A stretch of DNA of 64,000 bases. It comes from Nitrosomonas sp. (GTDB taxonomy: Bacteria > Pseudomonadota > Gammaproteobacteria > Burkholderiales > Nitrosomonadaceae). A program made the position numbers and the translations under genes. How positions within the stretch are numbered: position 1 is the stretch's first letter; every line of letters starts with the position of its first letter. The stretch lies in the NCBI GenBank assembly GCA_016710135.1, contig JADJLM010000004.1, positions 317,699-381,698 of the forward strand, given 5' to 3'. Below are positions 27,960-37,361 of the stretch, one piece after another. Under the pieces are notes generated by a model. That model had not been told where the DNA came from, did no database searches, and was given only the letters and a program-made list of their open reading frames with translations.

Positions 27960-29771
27960 CTAATTTATTGGTGTTTCCGGCGCTTCAACTACAGAAACTT
28001 GATTTTTACCCTGTTTTCTTGCAAGGAAAATCGCGTAGTCAGCACGATCAAGCGCTTGTTCTCGACTCTCTCCGGCTAGACATTGAGTTACTCCTGCACT
28101 AAACGTTATCAACAGGCGTTTGTTATTGTTCATAAAAAAGCGCTTTGTTAATTCACGTTGTAATCTACGTAATAAATCGGCAGCTGTACTAAGCGGTGTA
28201 TTGGGTAGCAGAATAAGAAATTCTTCAGAGCCATAGCGAATTACGTTGTCACCTTCCCTTATCACTGTTTTTATCACTTGAACCAAATGGGATAGGGTAT
28301 CATCACCCGCCTGGCGACCAAGTTGAGCATTTAACTCACTGAAATTATCGACGTCTAGCAGCGCTAAGCATAATGGCTTGCCACTTTGCGACATGTAATT
28401 TTGCTCTGCATCAAACGTTTCGACCAAGGCGCGATGACTCAATGCACCGGTAAGCCGATCATCGCGATTATGTTCACTGACCTGTCGCAACTGCTGCCGT
28501 AATTCGTTGACACGCTGTTGTGCAACATCTGCCTGTTGTTGTGTTTTCACTAATTCGTCTCGAGCACGGAGCATGTCGAGTTGCATATGACGAGTATCCT
28601 CCATCAGTTCTTCTAATAACGACTTAAAATCAACTGCTTGGTTCGTTTGATGCACACGTTCTGTATAGTGATCTATTTTTTGCTGAAATTCGCCCGTTGC
28701 TGCTGCTACAACCCCTAGACGTTCGAGGAATACAGAAATCATGGCTTTAAGCGTTTGCTGCGCTTCAGTCAAGGTATGCTGCAATAACCCTTGTTGATAA
28801 ACTAGCTCCTTGAGTATCGATTCTGCTTCATAAATGCGGTAAAGTGTTAATGGCTTCGCCAAATTTCGTCGAATGTTATCAAGTTGGTGTGTTACCCAGG
28901 GATCAAGATCAGACGGAAGTGATAGATGCTCTACAAATAGGGCAAGTATGCTCAATAGTCCATCGATTAGCCTTTGCTCTTGGTCGATGCGTAAAGCCAT
29001 ATGAATCCAGCACTGTCGAAGCCTTTTTTGTATCCAGTCGATATTTTCGGGTTGTTCAATGGTTTCAATCGCCTGGATGATAAATTCAATCTCATCGATC
29101 CAATGTTGATGGGATGTAAGGCGAGGAATGAGGCCATCGCGTAATGTTGTAACCACAAGCGTTTGCCATTGCTTCCATAGGTGTTGAGTTTGCGAGCAAC
29201 TTTCCTGCATCACGCTCTCAGCAGGATTGATTTCGACAGGTGAATTTTCATTATCGATCACCTGAATTACATCAGACTCATCCAACCAGCGCGTGATTAA
29301 AGTGTTGAGTTCGTAATTAAGCTTTTCGGATTGACCAGCAAATAGCGCTACGGTATAAGCTAATTCGTCACGTCGCTCATGGTCATCTCTTGCTTTTCCT
29401 CGAGCGTCCCACAGCATTAGCAGTAATTCTTCCCATGGTCGTTCTAGTTGTTGATTAGATGATTCTTGTAGTTGAATCAACTGTCCAACCAATTGAGCAA
29501 CATCCGACCAATTTTCATTGCCAACTGCTAAATTTATATCTATTACATAGCGATTTGTTGCCTGAGGCAAGCTTAAGGTTCGTAGCGTTGCCAATATATT
29601 GTTTGCTAATGAATGCGAAGTATCATACTTGGGTGGTTTTATACCGGCAATTTGATAATAAATTGCTTGATACTGATCGGGTGTTGGCGCAATACGCTGG
29701 GTCGCTAAATGTTTTAGCGTTTCTCGAGCGATCCATATCGGATTCTTGGTATTAGGGTTGCTTGCTTCCAT
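27960..29771 (-). CDS. GGEEF-domain protein with long helical N-terminus (GSEEF variant)
   Basis: A 603-residue cytoplasmic protein. Residues 1 to about 420 are helical, with coiled-coil segments near 310-440 (QQQADVAQQRVNELRQQLRQ), and begin WIARETLKHLATQRIAPTP, an arrangement seen in DGCs with an N-terminal DUF-type sensor. The C-terminal GGEEF domain starts at DRLTGALSHRALVE. The active-site loop at about residues 514-518 reads GSEEF, so the second Gly is Ser, which some active enzymes tolerate. An I-site REGD lies five residues before it. The stop codon lies in the target duplication of the adjacent IS481. Confidence 0.88.
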   Translation of the reverse strand: MEASNPNTKNPIWIARETLKHLATQRIAPTPDQYQAIYYQIAGIKPPKYDTSHSLANNILATLRTLSLPQATNRYVIDINLAVGNENWSDVAQLVGQLIQLQESSNQQLERPWEELLLMLWDARGKARDDHERRDELAYTVALFAGQSEKLNYELNTLITRWLDESDVIQVIDNENSPVEINPAESVMQESCSQTQHLWKQWQTLVVTTLRDGLIPRLTSHQHWIDEIEFIIQAIETIEQPENIDWIQKRLRQCWIHMALRIDQEQRLIDGLLSILALFVEHLSLPSDLDPWVTHQLDNIRRNLAKPLTLYRIYEAESILKELVYQQGLLQHTLTEAQQTLKAMISVFLERLGVVAAATGEFQQKIDHYTERVHQTNQAVDFKSLLEELMEDTRHMQLDMLRARDELVKTQQQADVAQQRVNELRQQLRQVSEHNRDDRLTGALSHRALVETFDAEQNYMSQSGKPLCLALLDVDNFSELNAQLGRQAGDDTLSHLVQVIKTVIREGDNVIRYGSEEFLILLPNTPLSTAADLLRRLQRELTKRFFMNNNKRLLITFSAGVTQCLAGESREQALDRADYAIFLARKQGKNQVSVVEAPETPIN

Positions 29772-30099
29772 ATTCTGCGATATTTAACGCCATAACACTG
29801 TGAAATTTTCATTTCCAAACGATGTTAGCAGCAATTATCAACAACCTACTTGAAAATTACAGCAATAAAAAGTACCGAGATTCCTTATTCGTAAAACCAA
29901 TTTAGAAGAGATGCCTAATTTAAATGCGTTGCATGCTAATAAATTAAACCACCTTGCGTCCATTTAGAATGGTACTTGCCCCGATCATTGCCTTACTTAA
30001 CTTTGTGCGTCACAAATCTTTCATTTTTCTGTAACATTAAATTCATCATTGGTTGCTAGTCTTTTTCCTTCGAGTTTTTAAACATGAGGGAAGTAAGTT
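29772..30099. other. Intergenic region without recognised gene
   Basis: This 328-base AT-rich stretch separates two divergent genes and must hold both promoters. I see no RNA gene, repeat or c-di-GMP riboswitch-like sequence. A ribosome-binding site (GAGGGAAG) precedes the ATG at 30100. Confidence 0.6.
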
Positions 30100-31698
30100 A
30101 TGACTAGATTTAGTAAGCTAAATATTCGACTAACCGCAATTACGGCTGCTGTGATGAGTGCATTTGCTATCAATGCGCAAGCGGCAACAGCAACCTATAA
30201 CCCATCCGATAATACAGTTGAGTTACCCATTGTTGAGGTACTTGATGGCGCAACATCAAATTTTTTCAGTGCGAAGCTGCAGCTTGTCAGTGGCAATGAG
30301 CTCGTTTTAATCGATGCACAGCCGATTGCGCCAGTAAAAAATGTGCAACGTAATGTGTATGATTCAGCAACTACCGCTGTTCATATTGCTTCTGTTGATG
30401 CAGAGGGCGCAGCATTCTATGCTAAATTAAGATTGATTCCGGGTTCTAATCCGTTGCGCTTTTCGTTAGAACAATTAGTGAATAATCAATTTGAGAGCTG
30501 TCCCGATTTTGCAACGCCAGGTCCAATTGCTAATAGCTGTGTACTGAGCGGTGAAATCAAAAGTCGGAATATCACTTTAACTAAAAATACCCAGTGGATT
30601 TTATCGGGCGGTGTTTTTATTGGGGGCGATAAGGCGGAAAATGCGACGATTACGATTAATCCAGGTACAAAAATCGTTGGTCAGCAAGGGGCAGATTATC
30701 TTTGGATTAGGCGTGGCTCTAAGATCTTAGCAGAGGGCACACCTGATAACCCTATTGTTTTCACTGGCCCTAATGAACAAGCCGCAGGTGAATGGGGTGG
30801 CGTGGTATTAAATGGCTTTGCTCGTATCAATGGCTGCAATGAAGGAACTGCCGTATGTGAAGTCGCAAATGAGGCAATTACCACTGAATTTGCAGGTGGT
30901 AACAATGATGCTGACAGCAGTGGCATCATGAAATATGTGCAAATTTTATTTGCAGGCTTTGCGGTTCGCCCTGATGAAGAACTCAATGGGCTAACATTAA
31001 ACGCAGTTGGATCTGGAACCGTGCTTGAGTTCATCCAAGTCCATCGTGGACTAGATGACGGGATCGAGCTGTTTGGTGGTACTGCAAATCTGAAAAATAT
31101 CGTTTTAAGCAGCATTGAAGATGATAGTCTCGATTGGGGGCTGGGTTGGAGAGGGAAAGCACAATTCGTGCTGATTAAGCAATCAGCAAGCGATGGTGAT
31201 CATGGTATCGAAGCTGACAATAATCCGAACAATCCGAATATTTTACCACGCTCAAAACCAGTGTTATCGAATATGACCCTCCTTGGTTCCCCGGTTTCTC
31301 AGGCTTCAGGAGCTCTGTTACGTCGTGGTACGGGCGTGAATATTTGGAACTCAGTATTCACGGGGTTTCAAAATTGCTTAACGCTTGATGGTACGGCAAC
31401 ATCTGCATTGGTAGGCCAAGCAAGTGAATTGAGCATTAATAATTCATTTGTAAACGGTTGTCAGAATAGCTTTGCAGAGTCAGGTGGTGCTACTGCATCT
31501 ACAGCAGACTGGTTTAATTCACAAACTGGAAACAAAGCACAAGATCCATTATTAAATGGCTTCTTACCTAATTCAGGCTCGCCAGTATTACAAGCAGGCG
31601 CTACATTGAGTGATAACTTCTTTAAACCCGTTAGCTATGCAGGCGCATTTAGGGATGCCAATGATAACTGGACTCAAGAATGGACTTTCCCTTTCTAA
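30100..31698 (+). CDS. Secreted protein with probable right-handed beta-helix
   Basis: A 532-residue protein with a signal peptide (hydrophobic residues 13-28, cleavage near NAQAA). Residues about 28-125 may form an adaptor domain. From about 145 on, it has a repeat-rich region with ITLTKNTQWILSGGVFIGG, ITINPGTKIVGQQG, EGTPDNPIVFTGP and EWGGVVLNGFARIN; these motifs are typical of parallel beta-helix surface proteins. Two Cys pairs (SCPDF/NSCVL and NGCNEG/AVCEV) could form disulfides. It is likely exported to the periplasm or cell surface. The role is unknown; adhesion or polysaccharide binding are guesses. Confidence 0.7.
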   Translation: MTRFSKLNIRLTAITAAVMSAFAINAQAATATYNPSDNTVELPIVEVLDGATSNFFSAKLQLVSGNELVLIDAQPIAPVKNVQRNVYDSATTAVHIASVDAEGAAFYAKLRLIPGSNPLRFSLEQLVNNQFESCPDFATPGPIANSCVLSGEIKSRNITLTKNTQWILSGGVFIGGDKAENATITINPGTKIVGQQGADYLWIRRGSKILAEGTPDNPIVFTGPNEQAAGEWGGVVLNGFARINGCNEGTAVCEVANEAITTEFAGGNNDADSSGIMKYVQILFAGFAVRPDEELNGLTLNAVGSGTVLEFIQVHRGLDDGIELFGGTANLKNIVLSSIEDDSLDWGLGWRGKAQFVLIKQSASDGDHGIEADNNPNNPNILPRSKPVLSNMTLLGSPVSQASGALLRRGTGVNIWNSVFTGFQNCLTLDGTATSALVGQASELSINNSFVNGCQNSFAESGGATASTADWFNSQTGNKAQDPLLNGFLPNSGSPVLQAGATLSDNFFKPVSYAGAFRDANDNWTQEWTFPF

Positions 31699-31747
31699 GG
31701 GCTATGGATCGCTAAAGATCAGTTAATCTCAATTTTTGTTCACTTTT

Positions 31748-31786
31748 AGCGCACACCCTCGTGATAAGATCACGAGGGTGTGCGCT
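31748..31786. terminator. Perfect 18-bp hairpin after the beta-helix gene
   Basis: AGCGCACACCCTCGTGAT at 31748-31765 and its exact complement at 31769-31786 enclose a three-base loop. It lies between two convergent genes, 49 bases after one stop and 65 bases from the other. There is no T tract on either side, so a bidirectional termination or mRNA-stability role is an inference. Confidence 0.7.
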
Positions 31787-31851
31787 AACAATTGTAATTA
31801 AAGGGCGGTATCTGTCTCTTGTGTTCTCTTCATGAGATACACATTCAATGG

Positions 31852-32211
31852 TTATTCTATAGCAATATTGAGCGTGAACGGTTGGTTCGTCACAGATCGC
31901 ATTAATTGCCCAACATAAATTCGATAAGTTTTCTTTTCAGTAGTAAATCGGTACTTGTCCTGGGCATCAACGATACCTTCAATGGTAAACATCATATTAA
32001 TGCCTGAAATCGCGATATCAGCCGTTTGTCCAGCAGCAGTCGTAATTTGATAACATAGCGTGCTTTCTGGTGGTGCGACGCCTTCAATTACCGCACTACT
32101 GTGTCCGCGCTGGAACCGGATTGTTTCGCAGTTCTTAGCTTGGGCTGTTGTCACTGCGAGTATTGAAAGGACAAACGTAAGTATGAAGATGGTGACTCGT
32201 CTGGTTCTCAT
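31852..32211 (-). CDS. Small secreted protein, weakly resembling PliG-type lysozyme inhibitors
   Basis: A 119-residue protein with a clear signal peptide (hydrophobic residues 8-22, cleavage near AQAKN). The mature part begins CETIRFQRGHSSAVIEG, has a second Cys in STLCYQ and the blocks AAGQTADIAISG and YRIYVGQLM, ending in PFTLNIAIE. This pattern recalls the short beta-sandwich proteins annotated as inhibitor of g-type lysozyme, but the resemblance is from memory and weak. It could equally be an uncharacterised periplasmic protein. Confidence 0.55.
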   Translation of the reverse strand: MRTRRVTIFILTFVLSILAVTTAQAKNCETIRFQRGHSSAVIEGVAPPESTLCYQITTAAGQTADIAISGINMMFTIEGIVDAQDKYRFTTEKKTYRIYVGQLMRSVTNQPFTLNIAIE

Positions 32212-32391
32212 GACTGTAAATACTCTCTCTGATATATCAAATATACGCGATGCTGAAACAATTTGTTAGGAATGATTAGCATCGCGTAATCGGGCTTTTG
32301 CGTTTTTAGGTTACGCCAAGATTCTGGTTTGCTTTTCCCTTACAGCTAGCCGCAAACAAAATAGGGAGAAATACCCCGTTTTGTTTATTGA

Positions 32392-33093
32392 TTATTGTAC
32401 AAGCCGAGTCAGGATAAGAGTTTGCACGGGATCTTTAAAATCTGTACTGCCTTCACTAAATCGCCCAAGAATTAATTGCTCCCCACTCTGGCGTATTCCA
32501 ATTAAATGATTTTGAGAAAAAGGCTGAAGCGTTGAGCCACTCGAGTTTGATGCTCTATCTGCCATGAATCCATAAATCCAATCACCAGACAAATCTATTA
32601 CAATATCACGCTCTCCGATATCAGGATGCCCACTTGCGGTACCCGAAATAATTTGTGCACTAAAATTATCCTGAGTCCCACAACCTGCTTCTTGTATCCC
32701 TCTAATAGTATAGAGCGAGCGATTTCCATTAAGAAGAGTCGGACCCTCCAATAACAAGCATCTCCCTTGTTGGGTTTTGTAAAGACCTGGGACAACGTCA
32801 GTAATAGAACCGGGTTGTGAAGGTGAGACGGAAGAAATCTCCTCAAACACAAAACCCTGATTGGGGATAAAAGAGAATTTAAAAGTAGCATCCCACAAGG
32901 TAGTTTGACCGGTGTTGACATCAGTTACCGGTACGCGAATCATATTGATGTTTCGTCCCGCGCCTACTACATGACCCGCATGAAAATCTATACTGAAATC
33001 GGTGCCTGGAACAACTTCAGCAGATAGACTGGTCGGCTGAAAACAGATCAGCCCAAATGAAAAAGTTGAAATCATTATTTTGGTTTTCATCAT
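32392..33093 (-). CDS. Hypothetical secreted protein
   Basis: A 233-residue protein with a signal peptide (hydrophobic residues 7-24, cleavage near SLSAE). The start at 33093 has a strong site (GAGGGGGACAAA) upstream. The mature part has a beta-rich composition (DFSIDFHAGHVVGAG, VDTNTGQ-like turn VNTGQTTLWDATFKF) and two cysteines (GRCLLLEG and EAGCGTQ) that may form a disulfide. No family was recognised. It lies 180 bases upstream of the small secreted protein on the same strand and is followed on its 5' side by an IS481 scar. Confidence 0.6.
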   Translation of the reverse strand: MMKTKIMISTFSFGLICFQPTSLSAEVVPGTDFSIDFHAGHVVGAGRNINMIRVPVTDVNTGQTTLWDATFKFSFIPNQGFVFEEISSVSPSQPGSITDVVPGLYKTQQGRCLLLEGPTLLNGNRSLYTIRGIQEAGCGTQDNFSAQIISGTASGHPDIGERDIVIDLSGDWIYGFMADRASNSSGSTLQPFSQNHLIGIRQSGEQLILGRFSEGSTDFKDPVQTLILTRLVQ

Positions 33094-33154
33094 TTTGTCC
33101 CCCTCTATCTTTATCGATGTATCAGTAGGTTAATATATGTCGAACTAACTCCCC

Positions 33155-33350
33155 AGATACGATCGTACAGTTACCGAATTGATTGGGTATCTGTCAGAGT
33201 TGATTCAGATTCTTGCTGTACCCAATCCCTTTCCCACTGAATAGAGCCTTCATAGGCGTTTTCCCATTACAAACTTTACCCTTGTGGGTTCTTTCATTAT
33301 TGTAATAATCAACTCAGTTGTCCAGGTTTTTTACTAGCACTCAGTGGTGG
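33155..33350 (-). mobile_element. Old IS481 end remnant
   Basis: The sequence GATCGTACAGTTACCGAATT and what follows match the end of the other IS481 copies with many substitutions, up to a block equivalent to TCTTTCATTATTATAATAAT. It covers only the terminal repeat and about 50 codons of the transposase C-terminus, with no readable frame. Unlike the 26873 copy it has diverged by substitution, so it is an older, different IS481 relative. It lies in the 352-base gap before the acyltransferase gene. Confidence 0.8.
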
Positions 33351-33460
33351 TAACAAGATCTTCATAAAACTGACATAGCGCCATCACATGATTTGATAAA
33401 AATATATAGAGATTCAATAAGTTTTACGACTTAATTTCTTTATATTTGGAGGAATCAGTA

Positions 33461-34308
33461 ATGAGTGAATCGATCACGGCGACTGCAGAGATGCTGCAAG
33501 ATTCATTTTTTAGAGATAGCACCAGTAGTATTTCTGAGGTAGGCCAGTGTGCTACAACAAAGCTCGAAAGTCAGATCAATATTGTAACGACTTGGGCGAG
33601 ACACTTATCGGAAGTGCGTGAAGCTCAGAAATTAAGATATCAAGTATTTGCAACCGAGATGGGCGCAACCCTTCCTAAAATTTTATCAGGTTATGATATC
33701 GATATCTTTGATGATTATTGTGAGCATCTTCTGGTACGGGATCGTAAAACATGGCAAGTCATTGGAACATATCGCGTTCTGACGCCTGCACAAGCTAAAC
33801 TGGCTGGAAAGTTATACAGTGATAGCGAATTCGATTTGCGCGCTTTGCAGCCATTGCGCGGACATCTTGCAGAGATCGGCCGTAGCTGTGTGCATAAGGA
33901 TTATCGTCAAGGAAGCGTCATTTGGCACTCTGGAAAGCACTCGTCCAGTTCATGACGCAAAATAAGCTAGATGACATTGTAGGATGCGTCAGTATTCCCA
34001 TGAATATGCATGTAAATGATAGTCAAATTGGGATGGGATATGCAGCAGCAAGTATTTGGCGGCAGATGAAGGAAAATCATCTGGCCAGTCAAGAATTACA
34101 AGTTATCCCACGGTTACCTTTACCTGTTGAGCAATTAGACCAAACGCTTGATATTGATCCTCCTGCACTGGTCAAAGGCTATCTAAGGGTAGGTGCCAAA
34201 GTGCTAGGCGCTCCAGCTTGGGACCCAGATTTTAATACTGCAGATTTGCCGATGCTAATGCGCATGAGAAACTTGCCCGAACGTTATCGTAAACACTTTT
34301 TGGGGTAA
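33461..34308 (+). pseudogene. GNAT-type N-acyltransferase (OlsB/hemolysin-like), one base missing
   Basis: The start is ATG 33461 with an ideal GGAGGA site. The N-terminal part has ARHLSEVREAQKLRYQVFATEMG and a Asp/Glu-rich strand (GYDIDIFDDYCEHLLVRD), then GTYRVLTP and LAEIGRSCVHKDYRQG, which are signatures of PlsC-unrelated OlsB-like acyl-ACP N-acyltransferases. The rest continues one frame back from about 33922 (ALWKALVQFMTQNK to RYRKHFLG). Adding one T to the three-T run at 33921-33923 gives GSVILALWKAL across the join. Such enzymes acylate ornithine or other amino acids to make aminolipids. It heads a four-gene row with a two-base gap to the next gene. Confidence 0.82.
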
Positions 34309-34310
34309 GT

Positions 34311-35252
34311 ATGCGCGATCATTACGCTTATTTGCATGACCAATTCAATAAACCCACTATTAACTGGCAATCAGACAGCGAATTGGATGATTCTTCAGAA
34401 GAGAGCTATAAATTAAAAGTTCGTGCAATTTTTATTTCTGATCTCCATCTAGGCACTCCAGGTTGCCAGGCTCCAGCATTGCTGGATTTTTTAAAAACTT
34501 ACTCAAGCGACCAATTGTACCTGGTCGGTGACATTGTCGATGGCTGGCAGTTACGCCGGCGCTGGTACTGGCCGCAATCCCATAACGATGTGATACAGAA
34601 ATTGCTTCGCAAGGTACGCAAAGGCTGCAAAGTTGTCTATGTGCCAGGTAATCATGATGAATTTGCACGTGAGTTCTTGGGGCATTCGTTTGGTGGTATT
34701 GAAATTGTCGAAGAGGCCGTTCATGAGACAATCGATGGTCGGAAATTCTGGGTAATTCATGGTGATTATTTTGATGGCGTCATTCAGTGTGCAAAATGGC
34801 TTGCCTATGTTGGCGATAATCTCTATGAACTTACACTGAAGTTAAATCGATACTTAACATCATTGCGGACTCGATTTGGCCTCCCTTACTGGTCGCTCTC
34901 TCAGTACCTTAAATATAAAGTTAAGACAGCAGTCAATTACGTGCTCTCGTTTGAACAAGCAGTTGCGGCTGAAGCGAACCGACGAGGGCTCAATGGCGTT
35001 ATCTGCGGACATATCCATCATGCTGAGATCCGTGACATCAATGGGATCACTTATTGTAATGATGGTGATTGGGTTGAAAGTCTAACTGCATTGGTAGAGC
35101 ATTTTGATGGAAGTATTGAGTTGATTCACTGGCCTCAGCATGCGCTACAACTAACCAGTTCAGTGGAAATTCCACTAGCAGAAGGTTGCTTGCCTATAAG
35201 TAAGCCTATAGTAACAAATAATATTAAGAACAACGCAAAGGTGACTGCATGA
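34311..35252 (+). CDS. LpxH-like metallophosphatase (COG2908)
   Basis: A 313-residue calcineurin-type phosphoesterase. All metal motifs are visible: FISDLHLG, LVGDIVDGW, VPGNHDEF, VIHGDYFD and CGHIHHAE. It resembles UDP-2,3-diacylglucosamine diphosphatases but is longer and has an inserted helical region (LTLKLNRYLTSLRTRF). That subgroup typically sits with glycosyltransferases rather than in the lpx operon. A substrate of lipid-linked sugar phosphate type is inferred. It follows the acyltransferase by two bases and overlaps the next gene by four. Confidence 0.88.
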   Translation: MRDHYAYLHDQFNKPTINWQSDSELDDSSEESYKLKVRAIFISDLHLGTPGCQAPALLDFLKTYSSDQLYLVGDIVDGWQLRRRWYWPQSHNDVIQKLLRKVRKGCKVVYVPGNHDEFAREFLGHSFGGIEIVEEAVHETIDGRKFWVIHGDYFDGVIQCAKWLAYVGDNLYELTLKLNRYLTSLRTRFGLPYWSLSQYLKYKVKTAVNYVLSFEQAVAAEANRRGLNGVICGHIHHAEIRDINGITYCNDGDWVESLTALVEHFDGSIELIHWPQHALQLTSSVEIPLAEGCLPISKPIVTNNIKNNAKVTA

Positions 35253-36259
35253 AGATTGCTTTAATAACCGACGCCTGGCAGCCCCAGGTTAACGGAGTCG
35301 TAACCACTTTAGTTGAACTCGTGACAGAGCTTGAAAAATTTGATCATCAATTCATGATAATTCATCCAGGCTTGTTCAATACGAGACCTTGCCCTGGCTA
35401 TGCCGGCATTGATCTTGCCATTCGGCCACGAAGATACTTGCAGCAGTTACTCCAACAATATAGTCCCGATGCAATTCATATTGTTACGGAAGGGCCACTA
35501 GGATGGGCTGCACGGTCAATATGCCTCAATAATGGGTGGTTTTTTACTTCTGCGTTTCATACTAAATTTCCTGAAATTTTTAAGGCGTCGCTGGGAATTC
35601 CACTTTTCCTGGGATATGCAGTACTTAAACATTTTCACCAACCTTCTTCTGGTGTAATGGTACCTACTCAATCAGTTCTGGAAGGACTTCAGAATCGTGG
35701 ATTCCAGAATCTTAAATCCTGGTCACATGGCGTGGATACTGAATTGTTCCGCTTCCATGAAAAACCGGCTGAATTTCCTACACTAGGTAGATTACCCAGA
35801 CCGATATCCTTATTTGTAGGTCGAATTTCTTATGAAAAGAATATTCAAGCGTTTCTAGACTTGGATATTCCAGGTAGTAAAGTAGTTAGTGGGGTAGGTC
35901 CTCTCGAAAATGAGCTTAAAAAGCGCTATCCCAACGTTCTTTGGCTGGGTATCTTGCCGAGAGATGAACTCGTTCAGCTATATGCAAGCGCAGATGTATT
36001 TGTTTTTCCAAGTGCTGCTGATACATTCGGGCTTGTTTTGCTGGAATCGATGGCAACAGGAACTCCAGTGGCTTGCTTCCCAGTCGATGGTCCACTTGAA
36101 GTAATTGGTGATAGTGGAGCGGGTGCTATGTTGCCCGATTTAAAAGAAGCTGTACTCAGTGCATTCGAGATACCTCGTGAAAAAGCACGTGAGCGAGCAG
36201 AAACATTTAGCTGGGGAGCTGCTGCAAAGCGGTTTACCGATCATCTAGTTCCTGTGTAG
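35249..36259 (+). CDS. GT4-family glycosyltransferase
   Basis: A 336-residue GT-B glycosyltransferase. The N-terminal acceptor domain starts ALITDAWQPQVNGVVTTL; the C-terminal donor domain contains LFVGRISYEKNIQAFL, VVSGVGPLENELK and the EX7E motif region FPSAADTFGLVLLESMATG. It resembles MgtA-type mannosyl or glucosyl transferases acting on diacylglycerol or similar lipids. ATGA overlap with the upstream phosphatase indicates translational coupling. The sugar and acceptor cannot be read from the sequence. Confidence 0.9.
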   Translation: MKIALITDAWQPQVNGVVTTLVELVTELEKFDHQFMIIHPGLFNTRPCPGYAGIDLAIRPRRYLQQLLQQYSPDAIHIVTEGPLGWAARSICLNNGWFFTSAFHTKFPEIFKASLGIPLFLGYAVLKHFHQPSSGVMVPTQSVLEGLQNRGFQNLKSWSHGVDTELFRFHEKPAEFPTLGRLPRPISLFVGRISYEKNIQAFLDLDIPGSKVVSGVGPLENELKKRYPNVLWLGILPRDELVQLYASADVFVFPSAADTFGLVLLESMATGTPVACFPVDGPLEVIGDSGAGAMLPDLKEAVLSAFEIPREKARERAETFSWGAAAKRFTDHLVPV

Positions 36260-36296
36260 AGGAAGTGCTGCGAATGATTGTCCGACGGAATGCGCT

Positions 36297-37361
36297 TTGA
36301 ATCATAATAGGAGCGAGTCTATATCGTACCGGCGATTGGGCTATCAGTTTTTGTTGCGTCGCTATTTACCTCAATTGGTAAGAATTAAAATCTCGCAGCG
36401 GGCTATTCGTACGTATTACGAGACACATCCTGTCTTGGTATATGACCCTCCTCATGATTCCACTCATACCATTATCGCTTTCCCAGGTTTGTCCGTGCAT
36501 GGGTACAGGGATCAGCGGATGACTGCTGTTGCTAGAGCACTTTCATGTTTTGGTTTTCGCGTGATTGTTCCGTGCATTTCGGACATTGAACAACTCATTA
36601 TTCATCCCGCTACAATCAACAAGTTTGCAGCGCTGATTGAGGCAGTTGCAGCCCATTCACAATTAAATGCAAATCAGCGGCAGTTAGGTATTTTTTCAGC
36701 TTCATATTCGGGTGGCGTTGCGCTGCTGGCTGCTTCGTATCCACAGATTTCAACCTCCATCAAAGCGATGTGCTTAATCGGCACATTTGCAGATTTTAGG
36801 AACGTAATCCGATTTGTTCTGGACCAGGAAGAAATCGACGAATATGCGCGCCTCATTCTACTGCGAAATCTGCTTTCTCAGAGTTCGTACCAAAATCCAG
36901 AAGTAATTCAATTATTTGATATCGCAGTGGCAGATAATGGCTTTAAGAAAAAATTCCCATTGTTACCCCATTCACTACAGAATGCTTCAAAATTCGCATC
37001 ACATTTTTTCTGTCGATTATTGGAAGATGCTGTTTTTAGGCATCAAGTTGCTCAAAGTGCTTTAGAAGAAATCGATCGAAGGGAGCATTGGCTAACCCAG
37101 TTTAATTTAGATAAACAGTTCACTAATATCAATTTCTCAATCAGCTTGATACATGGGCATCATGATCAAGTGATTCCAAGTCATGAATCCGTTTTCTTAC
37201 ATAAACGGCTAGGACAGTTGGGTAAAAAAAGCCGCTTAATATTAACAACATTACTCGATCATGGGGATTTTGTTTTGAGTAGAAATCTTTTCGTGGAAGT
37301 TGATAGGTTTGCGCAAGGATTAGGTTTTTTTGTCCATGAACTATGTGCAACAAGCACATAG
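36297..37361 (+). CDS. Alpha/beta hydrolase-like protein
   Basis: A 354-residue protein that starts with TTG at 36297; the nearer ATG codons are out of frame. It has the alpha/beta hydrolase lid and core: IIAFPGLSVHGYRDQRM, nucleophile elbow GIFSASYSGGVALL, Asp in HGHHDQVIP, and His in LLDHGDF. The long helical insert (about 190-270) may be a lid. No signal peptide is seen. It follows the GT4 gene by 37 bases and is probably the last gene of the lipid-like operon; acyl-chain removal or transfer is a guess. Confidence 0.8.
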   Translation: MNHNRSESISYRRLGYQFLLRRYLPQLVRIKISQRAIRTYYETHPVLVYDPPHDSTHTIIAFPGLSVHGYRDQRMTAVARALSCFGFRVIVPCISDIEQLIIHPATINKFAALIEAVAAHSQLNANQRQLGIFSASYSGGVALLAASYPQISTSIKAMCLIGTFADFRNVIRFVLDQEEIDEYARLILLRNLLSQSSYQNPEVIQLFDIAVADNGFKKKFPLLPHSLQNASKFASHFFCRLLEDAVFRHQVAQSALEEIDRREHWLTQFNLDKQFTNINFSISLIHGHHDQVIPSHESVFLHKRLGQLGKKSRLILTTLLDHGDFVLSRNLFVEVDRFAQGLGFFVHELCATST

